Below, piece after piece: positions 1 through 5,950 of a DNA stretch of 9,140 bases. Origin of the DNA: an uncultured Oscillospiraceae bacterium (GTDB taxonomy: Bacteria; Bacillota_A; Clostridia; Oscillospirales; Acutalibacteraceae). The stretch covers positions 1 to 9,140 of the forward strand of contig CAJUTL010000060.1 of assembly GCA_910589395.1 (NCBI GenBank). The letters run 5' to 3'. The position numbers were made by a program, and so were the translations under genes. The notes under the pieces are model-generated. The model was given only the letters and a program-made list of their open reading frames with translations, made no database searches and was not told where the DNA came from. How positions within the stretch are numbered: the stretch's first letter is position 1; each line of letters opens with the position of its first letter.

Positions 1-52
1 CGGTTTCCCTAACCCGAAATTCTATGTGGACGACGGCTATACGGGTACGAAT
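1..52 (+). pseudogene. Internal fragment of a large serine recombinase
   Basis: Frame 2 from base 2 reads GFPNPKFYVDDGYTGTN. This closely resembles the stretch in the N-terminal catalytic domain of clostridial large serine recombinases (TnpX/resolvase type), where a 'DDG-(Y/F/I)-(S/T)-GT' motif is followed by N-F-x-R-P-G-F. After about base 52 the frame no longer follows the family well (LSIPDFP) and soon stops, while frame 1 becomes a good sugar permease. The fragment therefore breaks off inside the catalytic domain. It could be a real insertion or deletion scar or an artificial join in the assembly. Only about 17 residues support it and the family assignment is from memory of the motif, so confidence is moderate. 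Confidence 0.55.
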
Positions 53-456
53 TTATCTATACCGGATTTTCCATGTCTATGTGCCTGTTTTTGATGCGCA
101 GCTTTTTTCTCTCCATCCCAAAGGAACTGGAAGAGGCGGCTTACATAGAAGGGGCAGGCTTTTACCGCACCTTCTTCAAGATCATGCTGCCCATTTCAAA
201 GCCAGCCCTGGCCAGCTCGGCAGTCATAACCTTTATCGGCGCCTGGAATGAGCTTCTTTATGCCCTGCTGCTTACCTCTAAAGAGGTCAACCGCACGCTA
301 CCCCTTACCATGAAATATTTCACCTCCATGTTTTCCTTTCACTATACGCCTATGTTTGCCGCGTTGGTTATGTGCATTGTCCCCACCATTTTGGTATACG
401 TGCTTCTGCAAAATCAGATCATGGAAAGTATGGTGGCTGGCGCTGTAAAGGGGTAA
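49..456 (+). CDS. Carbohydrate ABC transporter permease, MalG-like (C-terminal part only)
   Basis: This is the C-terminal half of an inner-membrane permease of the CUT1 (MalG) sugar ABC transporter family, which forms the translocation channel with a MalF-like partner and couples to an MsmX/MalK-type ATPase. The visible protein starts within a transmembrane helix (FIYTGFSMSMCLFLMRSFF) and continues with the EAA loop (IPKELEEAAYIEGAG, then F-KI-LP), which docks on the ATPase. Two more hydrophobic helices follow, and the family-typical end is MVAGAVKG. The same frame is closed upstream by a TAA at 10-12, and the preceding bases match a recombinase instead, so the N-terminal half is absent. ATG 73 is an internal methionine, not a believable start. 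The substrate cannot be told. The gene would normally sit last in an operon of binding protein, MalF-like and MalG-like genes, consistent with the terminator just downstream. Confidence 0.85.
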   Translation, partial: EFIYTGFSMSMCLFLMRSFFLSIPKELEEAAYIEGAGFYRTFFKIMLPISKPALASSAVITFIGAWNELLYALLLTSKEVNRTLPLTMKYFTSMFSFHYTPMFAALVMCIVPTILVYVLLQNQIMESMVAGAVKG

Positions 457-469
457 ACCTTTCTGATAT

Positions 470-499
470 AAATATCCCCCGGCGGAGCCGGGGGTATTT
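470..499 (+). terminator. Rho-independent terminator after the permease gene
   Basis: AAATATCCCCCGGC and GCCGGGGGTATTT form a very GC-rich stem (one bulged base) around a GGA loop, 13 bases after the permease stop. The A-rich 5' and T-rich 3' ends of the stem replace a long separate T tract and could let it work in both directions. Confidence 0.8.
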
Positions 500-708
500 C
501 ATAAGCGGGTATCACCCTATGATATTTGCAATTCTACTTTGTGTGTGCTAAACTTTTGTTGGTATCCATCTGAATGTCTTCCTTTTGTTGTTTTTGGTGC
601 AGTTGCCAGACCGCTCCTTTATTCTACAACAAAAGGAGTTCTTCTTTCTTCATGATCGGCAGAAGCCTTCCTTTGAACCACTCGCCTTGCGAGTGGTTTT
701 CATTAGAC
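500..708. other. Convergent intergenic region with two inverted repeats, no gene seen
   Basis: No credible reading frame is present: the frames crossing it have no ribosome binding site and continue into antisense of the 119-codon gene. It holds an 11-base inverted repeat, CCTTTTGTTGT at 581-591 and ACAACAAAAGG at 626-636, with a 34-base gap. It also holds a perfect 10-bp hairpin at 676-698 (AACCACTCGC, loop CTT), followed by TTTTC on the plus strand, which may be a second plus-strand terminator or a backup against read-through between the convergent units. Confidence 0.5.
676..698 (+). terminator. Possible second terminator hairpin
   Basis: AACCACTCGC, loop CTT, GCGAGTGGTT makes a perfect 10-bp stem. 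Its 3' arm runs into only two more T before a C, so the T tract is short. It lies between the convergent permease and 119-codon genes. It could also simply be a stable palindrome. Confidence 0.45.
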
Positions 709-743
709 AAAAAACAGCCGCCCTGTTTGGGCGGCTGTTTTTT
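709..743 (-). terminator. Strong (bidirectional) terminator after the ireB operon
   Basis: AAAAAACAGCCGCCC at 709-723 pairs perfectly with GGGCGGCTGTTTTTT at 729-743 around a TGTTT loop. On the minus strand it starts within the TAA stop codon of the 119-codon gene. The poly-A/poly-T ends make it able to act on either strand. Confidence 0.92.
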
Positions 744-1101
744 ACTCTGCCAAGGCTCTGGTAAGCCAGGCCTCGGCGATATCCAGGGCCAGGTACAGCC
801 CGTTCTTTTCACTGGTCTTTACGATCTGTTTTCTGGTGCGGATCTCGGGATCGGTATACATCAGCTGTACCGTTACCTTATCGGCTACCTCAAGATCTCC
901 CACCTTTTTCTTGGTTTTTACATCGATCTTGATGACGTATTTATCCTTCATACTGCCATAATAAATGGTATCGCCCGAGCGTACCAGGGGCTTTCCCTTA
1001 TAAGTGGGAAAGCTGCTTTTTTCCTGCTTCGCCTTTGGCGCCGCTTTCTGCTCGCTCAAAAAATCACCGCGCTTTCCTTCATCAGATTCCCCGTTACTCA
1101 C
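742..1101 (-). CDS. Hypothetical protein (119 codons), coupled to ireB
   Basis: I do not recognise a named family. The product is small, highly charged and soluble, with no signal peptide or membrane helix. Residues 1 to about 32 are hydrophilic and low in complexity (SNGESDEGKRGDFLSEQKAAPKAKQEK). A compact core follows (about 33-119: YKGKPLVRSGDTIYYGSMKDKYVIKIDVKTK, then K-T-QLMYTD and a C-terminal ALDIAEAWLTRALAE helix). The core looks like a small beta-rich fold plus a helix. The frame opens with GTG at 1101, which overlaps the ireB stop by 8 bases and suggests translational coupling. No strong Shine-Dalgarno sequence precedes it, and an internal TTG (codon 15) after GGAAAG is a possible alternative start. 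In many Firmicutes ruvX follows ireB; here this gene does instead. The terminator at its end shows it is the last gene of a two-gene operon. Confidence 0.8.
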   Translation of the reverse strand: MSNGESDEGKRGDFLSEQKAAPKAKQEKSSFPTYKGKPLVRSGDTIYYGSMKDKYVIKIDVKTKKKVGDLEVADKVTVQLMYTDPEIRTRKQIVKTSEKNGLYLALDIAEAWLTRALAE

Positions 1102-1354
1102 CCAAATAGGAACGGACCATCGCCTTTAAAAGCTCATCCCGGTCGATCCGGCGCACCAGGCTGCGGGCGTTATTGTGGGTGGTGATGTAGGTGGGGTCCT
1201 CGCTCAGCAGATATCCCACGATCTGACTGATGGGGTTATACCCCTTTTCCTTCAGCGCATCGTACACTGTAAGCAGGATACGCTTCATGTCTGCTTCCCG
1301 CACCTCTTCCATGGAAAAGGTGATGGTATTGTTGCTGGAAAAATCCTCCGGCAT
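1094..1354 (-). CDS. ireB: IreB/ReoM family regulatory phosphoprotein (UPF0297)
   Basis: The 86-residue protein matches the IreB (YrzL, ReoM) family almost end to end. Family hallmarks seen are LLTVYDALKEKGYNPISQIVGYLLSEDP (given in two parts by the blocks KEKGYNP and QIVGYLLS), then YIT-HNNARSLVRRIDRDELL and a short C-terminal VRSYL. In enterococci and Listeria this small cytoplasmic protein is a substrate of the PASTA Ser/Thr kinase (IreK/PrkA). It controls ClpCP-dependent turnover of MurA, and so peptidoglycan synthesis. Threonines near the N terminus (N-T-I-T-F here) lie where phosphorylation occurs in relatives. I chose the ATG at 1354 rather than the GTG at 1363 because AAAGGTAGG lies 8 bases before the ATG. 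A promoter sits just upstream, and the next gene overlaps the stop. Confidence 0.93.
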   Translation of the reverse strand: MPEDFSSNNTITFSMEEVREADMKRILLTVYDALKEKGYNPISQIVGYLLSEDPTYITTHNNARSLVRRIDRDELLKAMVRSYLGE

Positions 1355-1383
1355 GTGGAACACCTACCTTTCGTGTACCTTTT

Positions 1384-1412
1384 ATCATACAGGATATCTA
1401 CGGGAATTGCAA
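1384..1412 (-). promoter_or_regulatory. Sigma-A type promoter of the ireB operon
   Basis: On the minus strand TTGCAA (1412-1407) and TATGAT (1389-1384) are separated by 17 bases, close to the TTGACA/TATAAT consensus. They lie 29 bases upstream of the chosen ireB start. They show that ireB can be transcribed independently of pheT, which ends at 1458. Confidence 0.8.
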
Positions 1413-1457
1413 GTTTTTCCGGCTCCCTTTTTGTGAAAAACTTTTTTCAGCGCTTCT

Positions 1458-3824
1458 CTAGGAGCGCAAAGCCGCCCCGACTCTGTTCAGCTTTTCCACA
1501 ATACCGTCCACCACAGGCTGTATTTCTTCCTTGGAAAGGGTCTTTTCCTGAGAGGAGAACGCAAAGCGCAGGGTCAGGCTCTTTTTCCCATTCTGAGAGA
1601 AGGAATCGATCAGGTTTACGCCGGTAAGCAGAGAGGGGTCTATTTCAGCCCAGGCCGGGGAAAGATCGGCGTATTTCAGACCGTCCGGCACCAGGAGAGA
1701 CAAATCGAAATCGATGCCGGGGAACCGGGAGGGCTCCCGATATTCCAGAGCCTCCGCGGGCAGGGCGGCAAAGGCGTCCATAGTAAGCTGGGCACAGACC
1801 ACCGCCGCTTTCCGGTCAAGGTTGGAAAGCACAGAGGGGTGCACCGTGCAGAGCCAGCCGAGCGTTTCCCCGCGGCAGGAAATTTCCGCCGTATTTCCGG
1901 GGTGCTGCCAGGCATGAACAGGCTCCCGACGTTCCAGGGAAAGCTCTGTGCGCTTGATCTCTCTGCCCAAGGTCTTTACGATCTCCAACAGCCGGAAAAA
2001 CAGCTCCTTTTCGCTCTGCGTTCTGCTGTAAAGCACAATGCCAAGGGCCTTGCGCTCCGCGCATTCGCCGTTTTCCCTCTTTCCTTCACACACTCTGCCG
2101 ATCTCAAACAGGCCGAAATCCGCCGCAAAGGATCGGTTTTCCTGTACAAAGGAAAGCAGCGTGGGCCCCATGTTGGTCCGCAAGGTCTCATGGTCGGGAG
2201 ACTGCGGACTCAAAAGCTTTACGTTTTCCTCCACCGCAATGCCCAGCTCCCGGCATTTTTTGGCATCGAACCAAATATAGGAATGCACCTCGTGCAGGCC
2301 GTATCGCTCTACCAGAATATCCTTTGCAAAATTGTCGGATTTATTTGCCGCGCTCTTTTTTCTGGGATACAGCGGACTCAGGGTAGTGGCGATCTCAAAA
2401 TTGTCATAGCCATAGATCCGGGTGATCTCTTCAATGATGTCCGCCTTGATGGTCACGTCCTTGGTAGCCCGCCAGGAGGGTACCGTTACCCGGAACTCCA
2501 TACCGTCATACTCCGCCCCGAAGCCCAAAGAGCGCAGGGTGGAAAGTACCTGGTCGTCAGAAATTTCAATACCGGTGTAGCGGTCCACATACCGCTTGTC
2601 AAAGCGCAAAGAAATTTCAGGGTAGCGCTTCACATAAACATCTGTCAGCCGGGAGATCACCTGAGCCTGAGGATCGATCTCCAGAAGCAGCTTCAAAAAC
2701 CGGGCAATGGCGGGCACGGTCATTTCGGGATCCAGGGTCTTTTCATACCGCATGGAAGCGTCTGTCCGCAGGCCCAGCCGGGTAGAGGCCCTGCGCACGC
2801 TGACCGCGTCAAAGGTGGCGGATTCCAGCAGCAGGCTGTCGGTATCATCCTCAATTTCAGAGGCAAGGCCCCCCATAACCCCAGCCACCGCCACCGGTTG
2901 GCCCTTGGAGCAGATCATCAGCGTGTTTTCGTCAATAGAGCGCTCTACGCCGTCCAGGGTTTGGAACACAAAGGGCTCGGAGAAGCGCTTCACCTCAATG
3001 CTATCCACCTTGGCGCAATCAAAGGCGTGCATGGGCTGGCCCATTTCCAGCATCAGGTAGTTGGTGAGATCCGCCAGGAGATTGATGGCCCGGCTGCCGC
3101 AGTAGAACAGGCGGATCCGCATATTCACCGGGCTTACCTTCTTTGTGATATTGCGCACCTTTAAGCCGGAATAGCGGAAGCAAAGCTCCTTGTCCAGCAC
3201 CTCGATGGAAATGGGGTCCAGCCCGTCGAACTGAGAAAGCTCTACGGTTTCCAGGGGCTTTAATTCCCGGCCTGTCAGGGCCGCGAATTCCCGGGCGATG
3301 CCGTAATGGCCCCACAGATCCGGGCGGTTGGTCAGGGATTTGTTATCCACCTCAAACACCAGATCCCGAATGGCATAAAGTTCGGTCATATCCACACCCA
3401 CGGGGGTGTCCTCCGGCAGCTCCCACAGGCCGGAGTGATCGGCGGAAACGCCCAGCTCGTGCTCGGAGCAGCACATGCCGTGGGATTCACACCCGGCGAT
3501 CTTCGCACAGCCGATCTCCACGCCGCCTACCATGCCGCCCTCCTTCACAAAGGGAACGATCATGCCCGCACGCACGTTGGGCGCGCCGCAGACCACGCCG
3601 TACACCTTGTCCCCGGCGTCCACTGTGAGCAGATGGAGCTTTTGGGAATTGGGGTGCGCCTCTACCGTCAGGATTTTTCCCGCCACCACGTCCCGCAGGT
3701 TTTCTCCCATGTGAAATACTTCCTCCACCTCGGCGGTGGAAAGGGTAAAACGATGGATCAGCGCTTCCAGGTCCAAGCCGGAAAGATCCACAAAATCCCC
3801 GATCCAGTTCATTGAAATAAGCAT
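1458..3824 (-). CDS. pheT: Phenylalanyl-tRNA synthetase beta subunit
   Basis: Beta chain of the cytoplasmic (alpha-beta)2 enzyme that charges tRNA-Phe. At 788 residues it is the normal length for the bacterial family. Domains seen in order: an EMAP/OB-fold tRNA-binding domain (about 40-150, with HPNSQKLHLLTVD at 57-69); the B3/B4 editing region (about 200-380, with ADLTNYLMLEMGQPMHAFD at 251-269 and GLRTDASMRYEK at 351-362); the B5 and catalytic-like core (about 390-690); and the FDX-ACB anticodon-binding domain (about 695-788, starting YREPSRFPGIDFDL). The start ATG at 3824 has AAAGGAAG 8 bases upstream. It lies 61 bases after pheS with no promoter or terminator seen between, so the two form one operon under the T-box upstream of pheS. 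No clear terminator follows: only a weak 5-bp hairpin and AT-rich bases precede the ireB promoter. Confidence 0.98.
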   Translation of the reverse strand: MLISMNWIGDFVDLSGLDLEALIHRFTLSTAEVEEVFHMGENLRDVVAGKILTVEAHPNSQKLHLLTVDAGDKVYGVVCGAPNVRAGMIVPFVKEGGMVGGVEIGCAKIAGCESHGMCCSEHELGVSADHSGLWELPEDTPVGVDMTELYAIRDLVFEVDNKSLTNRPDLWGHYGIAREFAALTGRELKPLETVELSQFDGLDPISIEVLDKELCFRYSGLKVRNITKKVSPVNMRIRLFYCGSRAINLLADLTNYLMLEMGQPMHAFDCAKVDSIEVKRFSEPFVFQTLDGVERSIDENTLMICSKGQPVAVAGVMGGLASEIEDDTDSLLLESATFDAVSVRRASTRLGLRTDASMRYEKTLDPEMTVPAIARFLKLLLEIDPQAQVISRLTDVYVKRYPEISLRFDKRYVDRYTGIEISDDQVLSTLRSLGFGAEYDGMEFRVTVPSWRATKDVTIKADIIEEITRIYGYDNFEIATTLSPLYPRKKSAANKSDNFAKDILVERYGLHEVHSYIWFDAKKCRELGIAVEENVKLLSPQSPDHETLRTNMGPTLLSFVQENRSFAADFGLFEIGRVCEGKRENGECAERKALGIVLYSRTQSEKELFFRLLEIVKTLGREIKRTELSLERREPVHAWQHPGNTAEISCRGETLGWLCTVHPSVLSNLDRKAAVVCAQLTMDAFAALPAEALEYREPSRFPGIDFDLSLLVPDGLKYADLSPAWAEIDPSLLTGVNLIDSFSQNGKKSLTLRFAFSSQEKTLSKEEIQPVVDGIVEKLNRVGAALRS

Positions 3825-3885
3825 ATGAGTTTCTTCCTTTCTCCTGTTTCTTTCGCCCTGTGCCGATAGGCGGGCTTTTCTCCCA

Positions 3886-4914
3886 TCATTCGTGCCGGAA
3901 CTGGGACAGCGCCTTGAGATTGCCGCTGTTCAGGTCCCGGATATCCTTTACGCCGTATTTCATCATCACAAGCCGGGTCAGGCCCAGGCCAAAGGCAAAG
4001 CCGGTGTATTCCTCCGGATCGATGCCGCCCTCCTTCAGCACGTTGGGGTGGATCATGCCGCAGGGGCAAAGCTCCACCCAGCCGGAATGGTGGCAGGTAG
4101 AGCAGCCCTCCCCCCCGCAGATCTGGCAGTTGATATCCAGCTCAAAGCCGGGCTCCACGAAGGGAAAGAAGCCGGGGCGCAGGCGCACCTTCACGTCCCG
4201 TTCAAACACCTCGGAAAGCATGGTTTTCATAAAATAGATCAGGTTGGAAATGGAAATATTCTTGTCCACCATGATCCCTTCCATCTGGAAGAAGGTGGTC
4301 TCATGGCTGGCATCGGTAGCCTCGTTTCTAAAGCACCGCCCCGGGAAAATGGCACGCACCGGCGCGCCGTATTTCCGCAGAATAAAATTCTGGGCGGCGG
4401 AGGTTTGGGTCTTCAGCAGCTGGCCGTTGTCGAGATAATAGGTGTCCTGCATATCCCTGGCAGGATGATCCTTGGGGATATTCACCGCCTCAAAGCACTC
4501 ATAGTCGGTAACGATCTCCTTAAAATCCTCCACCACAAAGCCCATGGAGGCGAAAATTTCCTCCAGCTGCCGCTGAATGATGGTGACGGGGTGATAGGAG
4601 CCCCCCTGTGCCGCGGTGGGCAGAGTAACGTCGTATCGCTCTGCCGAAGCGATCAGCCGCTCCTCCTCCATGGCCCGAATTTGCTCTACCCGGCCCGCGA
4701 TCCTTTCCTCCACCTGCTTTTTCAGAAGATTGATATGCTGACCCATTTCCTTTTTCTGCTCGGCGCTCACGTCCTTTAGGCCCTTCAAAAGCTCCGTGAC
4801 AGAGCCTTTTTTGCCCAGATAAGCCACCCGCAGCTTTTCCACAGCCTCGCTGTTTCCGGCCTCCTGCAGCTCCTGCTCAAAGCGTTTTTGCAGTGCTTCG
4901 ATCTTCTCGTTCAT
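3886..4914 (-). CDS. pheS: Phenylalanyl-tRNA synthetase alpha subunit
   Basis: Catalytic alpha chain of phenylalanyl-tRNA synthetase, 342 residues as usual. Residues 1-90 form the N-terminal coiled-coil arm that contacts tRNA-Phe. Class II motif 2 is FRNEATDASHETTFFQMEG (195-213). The phenylalanine pocket region is FPFVEPGFELD (250-260), and motif 3 is GFAFGLGLTRLVMMKYGVKD (305-324). An added cysteine cluster, C263-x2-C266-x4-C271-x2-C274 followed by C283 and C285, sits in the loop just before the HPNVL strand, where E. coli PheS has no such cluster. A small zinc knuckle is likely by inference, and similar versions exist in some other bacteria. The start ATG at 4914 is preceded by GGAAGGA. 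Expression is controlled by the T-box leader directly upstream. Confidence 0.98.
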   Translation of the reverse strand: MNEKIEALQKRFEQELQEAGNSEAVEKLRVAYLGKKGSVTELLKGLKDVSAEQKKEMGQHINLLKKQVEERIAGRVEQIRAMEEERLIASAERYDVTLPTAAQGGSYHPVTIIQRQLEEIFASMGFVVEDFKEIVTDYECFEAVNIPKDHPARDMQDTYYLDNGQLLKTQTSAAQNFILRKYGAPVRAIFPGRCFRNEATDASHETTFFQMEGIMVDKNISISNLIYFMKTMLSEVFERDVKVRLRPGFFPFVEPGFELDINCQICGGEGCSTCHHSGWVELCPCGMIHPNVLKEGGIDPEEYTGFAFGLGLTRLVMMKYGVKDIRDLNSGNLKALSQFRHE

Positions 4915-4949
4915 TTCAGAACCGTCCTTCCTGTTTCAGATTCGGAGAC

Positions 4950-5226
4950 AAAAAAACTTCGCCCCCTCGTTCCCGGGGCGAAGTGTAAACTACGCGGTAC
5001 CACCCAAGTTCAGCAGGCGCTAAAAAATGCCTGCCCTTTCTTCCGGCCTGTAACGTGGCCTGCGCCGTCAGAGCCTACCGCCGAAATCCGGGTTCAGCCC
5101 TGCCGCTCCGAAAGGAACTTCATTCCGTCCGCCCCACACTCGCGCTTTCAGCCGGCGGCGCGAGCTCTCTGAGTGTGCAAAAAGCAGCTTTCGCCGCACG
5201 GAACTACTTTCTTTCTTCTCAGCGTT
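4950..5226 (-). promoter_or_regulatory. T-box leader (tRNA-Phe responsive) of pheST
   Basis: This transcribed leader senses uncharged tRNA and controls read-through into pheST. The near-invariant T-box GGGTGGTACCGCG is at 5005-4993. Its UGGU tetrad can pair with an ACCA tRNA end, fitting discriminator base A of tRNA-Phe. Stem I is visible from about 5210, with the AGAGAGCT bulge region and a GCTGAAAG apical part, closed by CACACTC/GAGTGTG. The likely specifier codon is TTC (Phe) at 5117-5115, in the context GAAG-TTC-CTTT. Stem III is CAGGC/GCCTG (about 5033-5014). The terminator (ACTTCGCCCC with GGGGCGAAGT, then six or more T) spans 4984-4950. Its 5' arm includes the CCCC that would instead pair with the GGG of the T-box in the antiterminator. 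The exact 5' end is inferred from the promoter. Confidence 0.95.
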
Positions 5227-5232
5227 TTTCTT

Positions 5233-5261
5233 ATTTTAGCACAGAGACCGGGGCTTTTCAA
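5233..5261 (-). promoter_or_regulatory. Sigma-A type promoter of the T-box-pheST operon
   Basis: On the minus strand TTGAAA (5261-5256) and TAAAAT (5238-5233) are 17 bases apart. Transcription would start near 5226, at the 5' edge of the T-box stem I. Its -35 box lies 27 bases from the -35 box of the divergent promoter at 5289. Confidence 0.82.
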
Positions 5262-5288
5262 GGGGTTTCCGGAAATTCAAAAACTTTA

Positions 5289-5317
5289 TTGAAACAAAAG
5301 AAAGAATATGCTATACT
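5289..5317 (+). promoter_or_regulatory. Sigma-A type promoter of the 5367 gene
   Basis: TTGAAA (5289-5294) and TATACT (5312-5317) are 17 bases apart on the plus strand. They lie about 50 bases before the start codon of the small membrane protein and diverge from the pheST promoter. Confidence 0.82.
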
Positions 5318-5366
5318 TGATAAAAATTCTATAAAAGAAACTGGCTTTTTGAAAGGAAACATATCT

Positions 5367-5906
5367 ATGAATGACGTATTTATAGAACGCATGGTAAAGA
5401 AAAAATTCGAGGGAAAGGACGCGCTGATCCTGGCGGCCGTGGTGGTAGGGATTGTGCTTCTCTCCTTCATTGGCTTTGTGGTGGGCTTTCTCATCATTCA
5501 GTTCCCCACGCTGACCCTGCTGATCATGGCGGGGGCTATTTTCGGCGGCTACAAGCTGATCGGTGCCCGGCTTCTGGAATATGAATACAGCCTGACAAAT
5601 GGCTATATCACCGTGGATAAGATTTTAAACCGCTCTACCCGCAAGCGCATGACCGCCTTTGAGTGTGACAGCTGCGAGGATATCGGTATCTACCTGGAAA
5701 ACGAAGCGCGGCTGAAAAACCGTTCCTTTGATACCAGGGTGTTCGCCACCCGGTATGAAAACCGCCAGGGCTCCTGGTATATGATCGTCCGCGGGAAAAA
5801 GACCGGAAAAACCCTTCTGGTATTCGACCCGGACGAGGAGTTTCAGGAGGCGGTAAAGAAATTTATTCCCAGGCAGCTGAAATTTGAAAAATTTGGGAGG
5901 AACTGA
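5367..5906 (+). CDS. Small two-helix membrane protein of unknown function (possibly DUF6106-like)
   Basis: A 179-residue protein. Residues 1-18 are charged, followed by two hydrophobic segments (about 19-45 and 47-65) that form a membrane hairpin. Residues 66-179 are a soluble, probably cytoplasmic, mixed domain (EYEYSLTNGYITVDKI, then N-RSTRKRM and a later WYMIVRGKKTGKTLLVFDPDEE). This alternation of strands looks like a small PH-like or beta-sandwich fold, and the ending is a basic helix. I have a weak memory of similar proteins in Ruminococcaceae under the name DUF6106, but this is not certain and no function is known. The same frame is open much further upstream, but that part overlaps the T-box. 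The true start is ATG 5367, with AAAGGA ending 9 bases before it and a good promoter at 5289. A UUCG-capped hairpin overlaps the stop codon, and asnA begins 44 bases later. Confidence 0.88.
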   Translation: MNDVFIERMVKKKFEGKDALILAAVVVGIVLLSFIGFVVGFLIIQFPTLTLLIMAGAIFGGYKLIGARLLEYEYSLTNGYITVDKILNRSTRKRMTAFECDSCEDIGIYLENEARLKNRSFDTRVFATRYENRQGSWYMIVRGKKTGKTLLVFDPDEEFQEAVKKFIPRQLKFEKFGRN

Positions 5907-5928
5907 GCTTTTCTTCGGAAAAGCTTTT
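5906..5928 (+). terminator. UUCG-capped hairpin, weak terminator or attenuator before asnA
   Basis: AGCTTTTC, loop TTCG, GAAAAGCT is a perfect 8-bp stem closed by the very stable cUUCGg tetraloop. It is followed by only four T, then CC. It begins on the last base of the upstream stop codon. No separate promoter is seen between it and asnA, so partial read-through is likely. Confidence 0.55.
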
Positions 5929-5950
5929 CCGCCATAAGGAGGTAAGCGCC

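Noticed and set aside
542..554. 13-base match TGTGTGCTAAACT shared with the end of the element at 8815-8827
   Set aside because: A 13-base match between two places in a window of this size is expected about once by chance, and the flanks do not match.
574..1185. Plus-strand open frame (203 codons) through the intergenic region
   Set aside because: It crosses two terminator hairpins and is antisense to the 119-codon and ireB genes; no ribosome binding site.
1430..1475. Terminator after pheT
   Set aside because: Only a 5-bp GCGCT/AGCGC stem with a long loop and no proper T tract is seen. The AAAAAAGTTTTT next to it is a short AT palindrome. Too weak to call.
1839..3164. Long plus-strand open frame (441 codons)
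   Set aside because: It lies wholly antisense to pheT, has no ribosome binding site and its translation resembles no family. It is a by-product of the GC-rich codon use of pheT.
3892..4779. Plus-strand open frame (295 codons)
   Set aside because: It is antisense to pheS, which is certain by motifs; the translation is not protein-like.
5055..5366. Upstream extension of the small membrane protein gene
   Set aside because: This part overlaps the T-box leader and the divergent promoters on the other strand. A good ribosome binding site and promoter support the ATG at 5367.
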